Assembly (NCBI RefSeq): GCF_010015445.1
Contig: NC_053128.1
Span: forward strand, 10,205,840-10,269,839
DNA from: Perca fluviatilis
Lineage: Eukaryota > Chordata > Actinopteri > Perciformes > Percidae
Direction of reading: 5' to 3'
Length of the DNA stretch: 64,000 nt
Both the position numbers and the translations under genes were made by a program. This document shows, piece after piece, positions 37,101-50,000 of the stretch. The notes beneath the pieces are model-generated. The model was not told the DNA's origin, searched no databases, and saw only the letters and a list, made by a program, of their open reading frames with translations. Position 1 is the stretch's first letter, and each line of letters begins with the position of its first letter.

Positions 37101-40100
37101 TGTGAACGGGCCTCAGCAGAGAGTCGGAGCAAGACGACATCTCTGCATATTCAGAGAGTCAGGGCAAGCCGCTAAAGCACTCAAGGGTAACACAGGTGTT
37201 AAAATGAACTAGACCAAAACACGGGGAAAAGTATTAAATGCGAAACGAGGAGTTTTTATTTTTACAGGTTATGAAACAATTTAATACTGATAGACAGCAG
37301 CGTGGCCCACCGCACAGACCGACAGCAGTCGGAGCTCCGGCGGATGGAGTGCTCTGCGTCTGTCGGCAGTGGTTTCTCGCTGCGGCGCCGGTCCCCAGAG
37401 CAGCTAGTCACCGCGCTATAAATACTGGTAATTACTTCATAATCCTAACCATTAACCTCGTAGTAGAGATGCACCAATAGACCGGCCGGCGACCGGAATT
37501 GGCCGGTTTTTACGTGCTCGATCATGACCGGCAGGTCAGTCTTACATATTCCATTTTTATGCCGGTCAATGCTACAATTTACTGACAACATAAGTTATAC
37601 GAGTTACAGTTCTCAAGGACGCACGCACGCACATACGTACGTGACGGCACAGTCTCTTTTTCCTTTCGCTCGACTTTTCCGCCGTGTTTCGCGCGTAACC
37701 GCGGCTCGCGGTGTGAAGCGCGTGTCCGCGTTGTTCTCGCACATGTAGGGAACCTCGTGAATTAACCTGCAACATGTCAGCTGTTTGGAAATTCTTCAGC
37801 GTGTGTGCAGAAGATGACAAGTTTGCAATATGCAACACCTGCAAGGACAAAGTAGGGCGTTAAGGGACAACACCAAAAACCCAAATCACTTTTTTTTTTT
37901 TTGGGGATATTGGATGTGAAAATAAGGAAATGATTCTAACATTGAACTTTAGATGTGAATGAATTTCCCACATCAGGAGTAATTTATATAGTTCTATTTT
38001 ATAGTGATCCATTATGTTCCAAAAATGGTCTATGTTCTGTGCAAAATGTTCTATTAAAGAAAAGACAGAAAATAAATATTTCTGTGTGCTGTAAAGTGGT
38101 TAGAAAAAATGAAATTGGAATCAGCCTAGAAAGTTGCAATCGGTGCATCTCTACCTCGTAGGTAACAGTGTACCGTGGATGGGACTCTTCGTCGCTGTGG
38201 TGTCGCGGTTACCTCCACTCATAAACTTTGTTATAACTTTAAAGCATTAAATCTTCAAAATACGCGGTCATGCGACACAACAATTGAAAGCTTGGCCTCT
38301 CATGATTCAATTAAGCCCACACACAAAGCATAAGATGATTTATAGCAGTTATAAAACTGTAATAAAGTTAAAGAAAATAGAGAAATAGACTGTGCAGCTA
38401 GTGTCTAGAGTCGAGTGTGTATTCGTACCTTTTTTCTTTATTCACATCTGTGATATTGTCCCAAAAACCTTTTTTCATAACTCGCAAACAGTCCAAGGAA
38501 ATGGAATATCCATGCCATTTTATCCAAAACGAGCTGTTCGCCTCACAGTTTTGAAGTTTCTGGCTGAATTACAACGGAAAAACGGTAAACAGTATTTCAT
38601 TTCCGTACTTTGTATCGTGTCTCGTCTCACGCGAGACTTCTAACGCTCAGTATGTGTCATTGTTATCATCTGAAGTCTTAGGAATCCAAAGAGACCTCAT
38701 ATGAGCCAATCCAATAAGGAGACGAGTCAATAGACACCAAACTTTACACTGAAATTTTAACCCTGTGATGGCTGTAGCTGTGTCAAAGCAAAAACAGGGC
38801 CTGTTATAATGCATAGCACACCCTGACCAATTTATAATGACTTATTTCTATATATTTATGTAAACAGTTATTTCAAGTTTATGTGTGATTGATGTGGGTG
38901 TATTTGAGAAGTTTTGTATTTTGCACATTTTTGGCTTTTTTTCTTTGCACTTTTTAAATGGACCGAAGAAAATCACAGACATATCTGTAGAAAGAAATTC
39001 ACATAAAATCCATTTTTGAGTCTTTTGGCTTTTGGATTCTTTCTGCAGTAAGCTGACATGTGGCTATGGCCTTGTGTTGTCTGTATTAGAGTCCGGATTG
39101 GGCCGAATTTTTCTGTCCGAGGCCGACCCACGTCCGACACAGCCGTGACCGAACCCGGCCCGAGCCCGACAGGTATTAAGAAGGAAGGCATTCGGAAATG
39201 TCAACAGATGAGCGCATCAGCGCACACGGGTCAACAAGCGCACGTTAATAAGCTGTTAAAATGTTCAGTGTGTTAACCTTTCCTGATCGCTTCGTTTCCG
39301 ACCGTGATCAGAAAACCCGGGGGAGACTCGTTCCCTCCAGGGCCGACGTTATAACATGAATAGCCCAACCACTAACTCTGCTCCGGTTGCTTCTACAACA
39401 CGTCTGCTTCCTCTATCTCTCTTCTGCCCACTTACCACACACACACACACACACACACACCAAAAGAAGCTGCAGCACCATTTTACAACAAATGCCTTAT
39501 CGCGCTGATGTGACCGAGCCCGACCCGACCCCGACCATAATTTCTAAATATCTGTCCGAACCCGGCCCGGCCCGTCGGGTACCGTCTGGCCCCGTTGGCC
39601 TCGGGTCGGGTATCCATGCCTTAGTCTGTATCTCACCTAGATGTGTTTACAGCAGTGTATTTTAGTCATTTTAACACTAGAACAGCCATGACGGTCATTT
39701 TGAAATTTATGTGTAATAACTTTGCTGAATAAAAAAATACAATCCTGCTGCTGCCTGACTTTTCCTAAAATAGTCTGTATTTTAATTTAAAATTGTTTTT
39801 ACATACATTACACAAAAGGCAAAGAAAATACACTCACTTGTACCTATTTCAGCCAGAGGAGGTCATATTGACCGCTCGGATTCGCGGTATTGTTTATAAT
39901 CTTTCGCGCGGTTGAAGATGCATCTTGGTTGCTTAGTAACTACCATGGTCGCTATCAGAGAAACGTAATTAGCGGTCTCGAGTAACAAGTGTGGGCATCG
40001 CCGATGGGCCGAAGGCAAAGCCAGAGTCGGTAACGTGGGCTACTACGGCGTGGATGGACTCTGTTCTGAATCAGAAGGCAAGCGCCGGGTGATCGCTCTG

Positions 40101-43100
40101 TGAAAGGCGCGGTACACATAGATGGCCAGTGGCTGTCTATGTGTTGATATAACTTTATACATGCTACAACTGGCTGGAATCATTGCACACATCCTCTCCA
40201 AGGAGTGCACCAGCTGTAAAATGTTCTGGAGGAAGTTCATGCAACAGCTGGCAGAGGAGCTGAGAGCGGAGTTTATGGAGGAAAAAAGCGCAGCGGCACA
40301 TGGTCCAAACAGCACTGCGCACCGCAGCAGACACCAAAACGGAGGCAGTGCCAGGTTACTTTACTTTAGGCCTTTAGATTCCCCTAGGAACATAGGCCAT
40401 CGACGAAGCTCTTCCATCCTCTCCGGTCTAGGGCCCTCCGCTCCAGATGTTGCCACGTCAGCCCTTCTTTCTTCATCTCCTGTTCTGTGGTTCTTCTCCA
40501 GGTGTTTCTCGGTCTGCCTCTCTTCCTCCTGCCCTGTGGGTTCCACGTCAACGCCTGTTTAGTGATTGATTTCTTTCTCCTGAGTGTGTGCCCTATCCAC
40601 TTCCATTTCCTCCTCCGGATTTGCATTTCTATTGGGTCTTGTTTGGTGAGTTCCAACAGGTTGGCGTTAGAGATGGTGTTAGGCCAGTATATTCCTAGGA
40701 GGCGTCTGAGGCACCGTTTGGTGAAGGTCTGCAGCTTATTGAGTATGGTGGTGGTAATTCTCCAGGTTTCTGAGCCATAGAGTAGAGTCTTTACATTTGA
40801 GTTGAAGATTTGCAGTTTGGTCTTGAGTGACAAGTTTTTTGCCTTCCAAATACTGTTTAGCATGTTGAATGTTGTCCTTGCTTTTCCGATCCTGGCTTGG
40901 ACATCGTCCTCTGTGCCACCTTCCCTTGAAATGATGCTACCAAGGTATGTGAAGCTGTTTACATCCTCTAGTGCATTTTGATCCATGGTTATGGGTGTGT
41001 TGTTCTTGCTGTTGATACGCAATACTTTAGTTTTTGATGAGTTTATTTTGAGACCAAGCAGAGCAGCTGTTTCCTCTAGTTTTCCAGATTTTTCCTGCAT
41101 CTGTTGGTGTGTGTGAGCCAGTAGTGCCAGATCATCAGCGAAATCGAGATCTTCAAGCTGCTCTGTCAGGCTCCACTGTATGCCGGTTCGTCTATTGTTG
41201 ATTGTTTCTTTCATCACCCAGTCTATGCAAAGGAGGAAAAGAAAGGGTGAGAGCAGGCACCCTTGCCGCACACCAGTCAGGACCTCAAATGCCTCTGATA
41301 TACATCCTTCATGGAGGACTTGACATCTCGTCCCATGGTAGATGCTCCTTATGATGTTAATAATCTTTGCTGGGATCCCATAATGAGCCATCAGTTTTCA
41401 CAGCCTTTCCTTATTCACACTGTCAAAGGCTTTTTCGAAATCTATGAAATTCACATAGACCGGCGAGTTCCATTCGATGGACTGTTCAATAATAATCCTG
41501 AGGGTGGCAATTTGGTCTCCACAGGATCTATTTTTCCTGAAGCCAGCCTGGTTTTCCCTCAGTTTCTCATCGACCCCCTTCTGGAGTCTCTCGAGCAGGA
41601 TATGGTTGAGCACCTTCCCAGGTGTTGAAAGGAGCATTATTCCTTCGTAGTTTTTACACTGCCGGAGGTCTCCTTTCTTAGGGATTTTCACGATGTGGCC
41701 ATCTCTCCAGTCAGATGGGACATTTTCTTCCTCCCAGATGGTTTTCATGAGATGGTGGAGCATGTTGGTGGAGGTTTCAGTGTCGGCCTTAAGAGCTTCT
41801 GCTGGAATCCCGTCTGGTCCCTCTGCTTTCCCTCCTTTCAAGGCCTTAATGGCTTTTCTGATTTCCGTCTTGGTGGGGGGGTTGCAGTTAATCTCCAATG
41901 GGTTTTGGGCTATTGGGATTTCTGCTGTCAATTGAGGAGGCTGCCTGTTGAGCAGGTCTCTGAAGTGTTCAGTCCATCTCTTCACCTGGTCTTCCTTGGT
42001 TGTGAGGAGTACACCCTGTGAGTTTTTAATGTGTGCCTGTGCGTGTCTGAATTTGCCTGTGAGCTTTCTTGTGGTTAGGTATAGGTCTTTCAGGTTGTTC
42101 TTTCCTGCTGCTTCTTCTGCCTGTTGTGCTAAATCTTCAATAAATTTCTTCTTGTCTCTCCTTACACTTTTCACTTCTTTATTTGCTATTGCATATTCTC
42201 TCTGTGCTGCTGCCTTGGTTGCTCTAGTTTTACTTCTGTTTACTGCCTCTTTTTTCTTCCTCCTCTCGCTCACTTTGCTGTCTGTATCTCTGGATAGCCA
42301 GGGCTTGCTGTCTGTCTTCCTCCTCCCTACTACTTCTTTGCATGTGTCTTTCCACAAGTTTTTCAGACCTTTCCATATCTCCTCCACTTTGCTTGGGGTT
42401 TCTATTTCTAGGGCTTTGAACCGGTTGTGTAGTGCCACTTTGTAGAGTTCGGATGTACCTATATCCTGAAATTGCTGTGTGTCGAATTTGACCCTTTCTT
42501 CCCTGTGCTTCATGCATTTTAACTTCAGCTGGATCTTTGCTGTGAGGAGGTGGTGGTCAAATCCTGCGTCTGCTCCTCTTCTGACTCTGACATCCAGCAG
42601 AGAGTGTCTAAACTTCTGACTTATGCAGATGTGGTCTATCTGATTTTCTGTGGTGTGGTCAGCAGACACCCAGGTGGCTTTATGGATGTTCTTTTGTTGG
42701 AATACTGACCCACCAATGACCAAGTTGTTGTCTGCACAAGCTGTTACGAACCTTTCTCCATTCTCATTCATGGTCCCTAGTCCTTCTCTTCCGATAACTA
42801 TCTCAAAGCCGTTGTTATTGCCCCCTATCTTTGCATTCATGTCTTCCATCAAGATCATGACGTCCTTCCTTTTCCTGGCCTGTAGAATAGTGTATAGTTG
42901 GTTGTAGAATTGGTCCTTTGTGTCATCATCTGTGTCGTTGGTGGGGGCGTAGCATTGTACCACTTGTAGGTTTTATGGTCCCGTACCTCCTCATCTCCTC
43001 TGCTATCACTGCTGCCTTTCCACCAGCATACATGGTCCTCACATTCCATGTTGCGATGGTGGTGGGTCGCTTTGAGGTCAAAAGCCGCTTCAAACGTACA

Positions 43101-46100
43101 GTCTCCTTGCGGTTTTCCATGTACGCCATCATATTTTCTTTAGCTTGGTTCGCTGCAGAGGCTTCCTTCCCAAGGCTTGAGGATTTTTAGATTTTCGTCG
43201 ATGTTCCTGTAGCTGAAGGCTTTTTTTTTTTTTTACATGGTGGAGTAGCTGGTCCCACGCCCAACCCCCACCTTTGAGGGAATGTTTTGGAGTTGGCTTG
43301 TTAGTCCTCTTCCCTCCCCTGTTGTCTTCCAGGTAATGGATTACAGCCTCCTACCACGTGAGGCCAGACAGGCTTTGGGTCGTGTACAAGCTGTCTCGGC
43401 ACATCAAGCCCAACCAACTCCTGCTGCTGTGTATTGAAAGCTGCACTAGGCAAGCTAACCCTACCAGCAGCGCGAGACAGAGTGCCAGGTTAGGTTACAG
43501 CTAAATGTTCAAATAAGATACTTTTAATTGTTATTTGGCTGTTATGAGTTAAGTTGAATGAATTTCCACACCATATTTTTCGGGATGTGAATGTATGAAA
43601 TTATTACGGTTTACTATGCCATGATATGAATTATTGAAACACTTATTACTAAACAAATGTATAATTAAACTCGTTAAAATGTATATTTTTTTGTGTTATT
43701 ACGTTTTTCTAAAGATATCCTAACACAATACATAATACAATCTCGCAATTAGGTATTTATCATGAGAGATTATAGAGTTTGGAATCTGGCTGTCAAAATG
43801 ACCGCTCACGGCAGTTATAGTTGTTATGGAATTCCGGCACTTCTAGTGTTAAAGCTGTATGACTTGGACGGAAATAAAAAAAACTCCATTCTAGCCTCTG
43901 TAACTGTGTGTCAGTAAGGCCTAGAATCACCCTGACACTTGTAAGAAAGACTTGAGAGGGTTACCTTTCCAATGATATCAAGCACATCCCAGAGTGTCAA
44001 AGTATATGGGAGCTGTACAATTTTTTTATTTGGGTATGCCATTTAGACCAAAAAGCATGGAATTTCAAGTGTTTTTTAAGAGGTTTTAAACTCCGGATTG
44101 ACTCTAGCCGTCTTCTGCTGCGGGGGGGGGGGGGGAAATTGATGTCAGAAAAAGCAACATCTTCTGTGTTAATTAGTTACATTTTGCAAACAAAGTTTAA
44201 ATGTGCAATATGTAATACTGACAGCTAGTGTTTAAAATAGTTACTGCAGTACAAATTCAAAATACGGGAGAGTCATCCCCCCCGCCCCAGACTCGAAGTT
44301 CACTGAGCTTGCCAGGCTACACGTTGTAAACAGCCGAGGCCCGCTTGCCTGGTCCTCCGGTAACATTAGCTAGCAGTTCGCATGGCGGGGTGAGCCAGGA
44401 CCATGGATGTGTTAAGAGAACTGGATACAGTGTTCGGCGGGAAGCCCCGTACGTTCCAATGAGAGTGCTCAAAAGCGCATAAAGCAAACATGGAGCTTGG
44501 ATCTTCCGCATTCTTGGCCCGTGACGTCACGATGGACACGCGCACTAGCAACAATTTGTTTGTGTTGTCTTAGCAACCGGTAGCAACATGCTCGTTCATG
44601 AGCTTATCTCTCGTGTCTCTTACAAGTGGCAAACTCATGAACTCGCCGTTTTCTTTGTCTAAAATATTCACTAACCTTAAACGTGTTTTCGTTGTTCCCG
44701 ATCATTTACATGCTTAGCTAAATAAACGATATGTATTTAGCTAGACAACCAAGGAGATTTAATCATTATGTTGTGCTACTAGCTAGCTAGGGCTAGCAGT
44801 TAGCCTGCAGTTTCGTGAACAGAGCTCATCCATGGCTTTATCTCTCATCCATGTTACAAGCTTTACAGCATACAGCCCTCAGATGGATCATAAGAGAGAA
44901 CCAAGGCGATGTAATCACTATGTCTGTAGTAACGTTTTGTAAGCATGATCTTAATACAGCCATGCTAGCTACCCCTGATGTTAGCAACTAGCTAGCTAGC
45001 CGATAGCCCCGCCAGTTTGGGAAACACTAATGACACATCCACGTAACAGGCTTTACAACATACATACATCCCTCAGATGTATCATAACTTCATAAGATAA
45101 TACCATGGACGTATTAATAGAACACGTGAATTACAACCATTAGCTATATCCATTATTACAGCTAGCTACATGAACTCGGGAGAACAGTCGTGAGCGGGCG
45201 TGCGCAGTCCCGTGGGTCTGCTCGTGTCCATTATGCACGTTCATCATTCCGAATTTAATAATTCTGTTTTCGCTTCTAGTGAATGTTAAAAATGTTAAAA
45301 ACGTGACGTTTTAAACAAGGACCCTTTCAGTGTTCGGGCTGGTAGGTTGATATACCCCGAAACAAATTATCCGCTGAAATATAGAAGTTTCTTTCGCCAT
45401 GCAATGTCTATGTGAAAAGTCTTTCTGGGCCATGGGGTGCAGTACCACCGTTATCCGCTAAGCCCATGGTGGCTTTTAGAAATGGCGCTCTTCCTGGGGG
45501 CTTGGCCAAGACCAGTCGGGATCACTTTAATGGCTGTGTCCCAATTGTTCTTGCCAGTAACCAACTCGGGTACTCTAGCTATATAATTCAATGTGAGTAC
45601 ACCAATGTTGAAATTACATAAAATGCCTGTCTCTTGTAGCCGTGATAAATTAGCCTGAAGCTAATGCTTAGCTACCTGTTCAGGAGGAAATTGGCCAACT
45701 CAGCGTCCTTTTGGGCTCTAAGCTGTCTCCATCTTTCAAATACATCTCCAATATTTACCCGGGGTTTGTTAAGTCTCTGGTCACGCAACTGTTAGGAACA
45801 TGCTGTGTTTTTAGGTCAGGGAAGAATCTATTTCCGTTGACCCCATTTGTTTGTTTGCTGCTTTCATGGCTGTACTAACGTAACAGCTGTACGTTACGTT
45901 TTTTACAGGTATATCTGGCAACCCGGCCTGGCTGTCAAACTGGGCAGTTGATAACGACACACAGGCCAAAACACAGAAACAACAAAAATTACGTCACGGA
46001 ACGGAAATTTCAGAAGGAGAAAATACTGGCATTAGCATTGTTTTCAGAAAAGATAGTATTTCAACATAGCATGTTTCCTTAATATCTAATGAGGCATTTG

Positions 46101-47042
46101 TCATTTTTGGATTTATTATAGTAAATATATTACATATTGGACTTTTAATGAGAAATAAAATGCTGTCTACAGTTTGTCTGACTGTTCCTGCTCTTCGTCA
46201 TTGGCATTAATTAATCTGCACGGAGGAGTAGGAGGGAGAGAGAGGGAGAGAGAATTGATTGTGTGGTGGACCGCCACAAATATATCACTGTATGGGAAGC
46301 ACTGATTTCCCCTTCTGTCTCAATGCAAGGGAACCAGTAGACCTTGCACAATGCTACACCGCTATTGGGGTGCTGTGAGTGGTGGTGTTGCTGAATAAAT
46401 AACATTGATTTACACAACTATTTATGAGGGTGTCCAAACACTTGCACAATTGTGGTTTAGTGCACATATTTTTTGAAAATAAATTAAAAACAACATTCAT
46501 ATCACACATCTATTTAGCAACCGTTGAAAATGGGGGCAAGGTTGCGCAACTTTTGCTACATTGAACGCGTAACGTACGCGGACTGTTAGCGGAGCGTATG
46601 CGCCGCGAAATGTATGTTTTAACTGGCTACGCGCCAACACGGCGTAGGATTGTGTGATACACAGGGGAGACGGAGAGTTTTTGCTTTGGGATTGTTGTTT
46701 CTTCAACTCCCTTTCCCCACCCAAACGCTTCCCATGGGTGTAGAATATGACCCTTCCCTACAACTTCCAGCCTGTTAGTCTGTCACCAGGGTTTAGAGAA
46801 TGCTGCTGGGCCTGTCTGTCTCAGGAAGTTTAACCCCCACGAATCCTGACGGCCCATTATATAATACTGTGAGTCCAACGCTGTCCGCATGAGGTCTTAA
46901 ATGTAAACCACGTCATCTGCTTCATCTGGGGACGTAACCCGACCTCAGGCGGCCGTGTCACAACAACACGCAGAGGGGACAGAGAACACACATATATACA
47001 CATATACACACACACACACACACACAACACTACATACACACA

Positions 47043-47073
<31 letters not shown>

Positions 47074-50000
47074 TACACATACATATATACACATACAATA
47101 CACATACACACATACAACACACACACAACACACAACAAAACAAACAAAACACAAAAAAAAAAAAAAAAAAGAGAAACAAAAAAATTACAAAATAATAAAG
47201 AAAAGAAAAAAAAAAAAAGAGAGAAAAAAAAAAAAGGAAAGGAGAGAAAAAAAAAAAAGAAAAAAAAGAAAAAAATGTGTGTGTGGTAAGGAAAGGAATA
47301 AAAAGAAAGAAAAAGAAAGGAAAGAAGGAAAGTAAGAATAAAAAAAAGGAGTAGAATGAGAGAAGGTAGAAGAAATAAAAAGAAAAAGTGAAAAAAAGAA
47401 AGAAGGAAGAAAAAAAACGAAAATATACAAGAAAAAAGAAATAAAAAGAGCAGAACGACAAATAAAGAAAAAATAAAAACAAAAACATAAAAAAATTGGT
47501 ATTGAGGACAGATATCCACAGTTGAATTTAACCACACAGGGGAGCTGCTAGCTACTGGAGACAAGGGTGGACGTGTAGTCATTTTCCAGCAGGAAATCGA
47601 GGTACAGCTGCAAGTTTGCTCCTGTGGAGTTTTATTCCCACACACAATCCATTTCAGAAAAGGTCATTCCCTGAAGTAAATTTCTCAAAGCTTAAAAAAC
47701 TGAATTCTGTAAGCAAACACGCAAGGAGTACACTGTGCTTTACGTCCAAAAGTAGCCTTCACTTATTTAAAAGATGGATATGTCTTTTTGGAATGAAAGT
47801 TATCACATATAGAACAAAAATGGCCATAGCTAGCTTGTTCTTGTCTAACATCTGCTCTTTTCATCTTCATCTCTTCATGTGATATTTTGCCCGGCTCCCG
47901 GCAGAATAAGAATCTGCCTCAGTTCCGGAGTGAATACAATGTTTACAGCACTTTCCAGAGCCATGAGCCAGAGTTTGACTACTTGAAGAGTTTGGAAATA
48001 GAAGAGAAGATCAACAAGATTCGCTGGCTTCCCCAGAAGAATGCCGCTCAGTTCCTGTTGTCAACTAACGGTAAGTTAGTTTTTTATAAATCAAGCGCAT
48101 ACCCAGATATTTATTTAACAGCAATCTGTGGTGACTTTAATTTGAAATGCAAATGGGTGACATTAAAACCATCTTCAACAGAGAAACTAAACATGGCTTT
48201 TCACACTTATACCTATTGTCACAATAGTGATTTCCTCTGCTGCAGAATCCCCAATTTTCCTCACTTTTCTTGGACCATATTAACATGTATGAAGGCATTT
48301 TTCATATCATAAAAAAATCATAAATGACAGATAGCACTGCACAGAAAGTTATTACACGTAACTGTTTGTGTGTGACAGCGGCTTATGGGCAGATCAAACA
48401 GCTTAGTACTATCTGTGGCTGTAGCCCAGCGTCTTAAAGACCTTTTTTAGTGCTTATTAAAAAAAAAATGCAAAGAATGCACTAATAAACTTCAAACTCT
48501 TAATTATGTTCTCAGATATATGCAAACTTGGATAAAAAAAATCACACTCTGAAAGGTTCCTTTTTTAATCACACTTTTTATTTGAAACCTCTGAAATGTA
48601 ACCAAGGTATGAGCAACAGATCCATGTTGTTTGACCTCTCCAGTGTCTGCTAAGACTGTTCCATTGTCCATGATGTTATTGTTATTAACATAATTCTTTT
48701 GCTTTTTGTCAGATAAGACAATCAAGTTGTGGAAAATCAGTGAACGAGACAAGAGGCCAGAGGGCTATAATCTCAAAGAGGAGGATGGACGCTACAAAGA
48801 CCCCAACACTATCACGTCACTGCGGGTCAGTCCCTGAATTTAAACACCATCTGACTGGTATATTAAGATGTGGGATTACTCTGACAGACCAAGGTTTCTA
48901 CAAGGGCTGCACGATCAAGCTAATCACAATCGCGATGTCACTCTGTGCGATTACGTAACTGCAAAAATTGCGCGCTTTGAGTAAACAAAAAGGTGTGCGT
49001 GACACTCTGTGTGCACTTCACGTCTCCACGTTGTAACACCCTTCGCTTTACCAACACTATTTACAACCGATGAAGCCAACGTGTCTTAAGGTGTTTGGTG
49101 TTCTCTGGTAACTCCTTTTACATCGTCTTTGCGGTCTCTTTCTGTCTTTTCTCATACAGCCGCTACGCTTAGTAGTGGTGTCAACAATAATCGATTCGGC
49201 AATGCATCGCAATGCGGGGCATGCACGATTCAGCATCGATGCGGCAAAGTGCCATAATCGATTATGTCACTGTTTATTTTCTGGCCTTGAGTGGACAATA
49301 AAGTTGAAGTTTCAATTACTTCTGTATCAAAGATACAGGAGAGTGATAATACACACATAGCAGCCAATAAAATCTGTTTTTCAATATCTGACTGCTTGTA
49401 TTGCCTCATGACTGATGAAAAATTTGCCTTGTGCCTTGTGTGCAGTAGAATTTTGATGCATCGTAGAATCGAATCGTTACCTGGTGAATCGTAATCGAAT
49501 TGTGAGGGTAGTGCCAATGCACACCCATAACGCTTAGTCAGACGCCGCTCACAGACGCTCGCTCTCCTCGCTTCACCACTCAGGCTCTGACATCACTCAC
49601 TCGCCTGACGTTCTCGCTCTGACTAATGCCTGATTTATGGTTCTGTGTTGACTCTATGTTGAATCTGCCTTAAGCGCGCCCCTCGCATCAAATGCCCACA
49701 AAAGGTAACCAGTGACCAGTGTCAGTCTGTTGAGGCAGCAGCGCGTGTGTTCAGAGCATGCAGACTGTAAGAAGAGGTTGTACAAAATATATTTAACGTA
49801 ATAACTAGTTATTATATTGCACCCATCTTGAATGTCATCGTCTATAAGGGCATACAAAATGTATGCATTTAATAAGAATTTACATTTTTATTTCATTTTG
49901 CACATTTTTGCGAATGTATTTGTTCTTATGCTCATTGTATGTTCAAGTTAAAAAAAATCCACTCCAAAATTTTAGTATCTTATTTTCCCGCATTTTCCTT

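Larger units (their letters stand above)
39671..43852. mobile_element. piggyBac-like element split by a LINE
   Basis: Outer borders are TTAA (39671-39674 and 43849-43852) followed by inverted ends CACTAGAA and TTCTAGTG. A second inverted pair, TGACGGTCATTTTGA near 39689 and TCAAAATGACCGCTCA near 43793, lies just inside. TTAA targets are the hallmark of piggyBac transposases, and a piggyBac C-terminal coding remnant lies within. Without the 3.1-kb LINE and one copy of its target duplication the element is about 1.05 kb. Confidence 0.82.

Noticed and set aside
41693..42445. Several plus-strand reading frames of 80-165 codons
   Set aside because: Antisense shadows of the LINE reverse transcriptase frame.
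46857..47645. Long minus-strand reading frame of 262 codons rich in Phe and Cys/Val
   Set aside because: It is the reverse of the A/G-rich and (AC)n tracts; low complexity, no homology, and it overlaps ppp2r2a exon 3.
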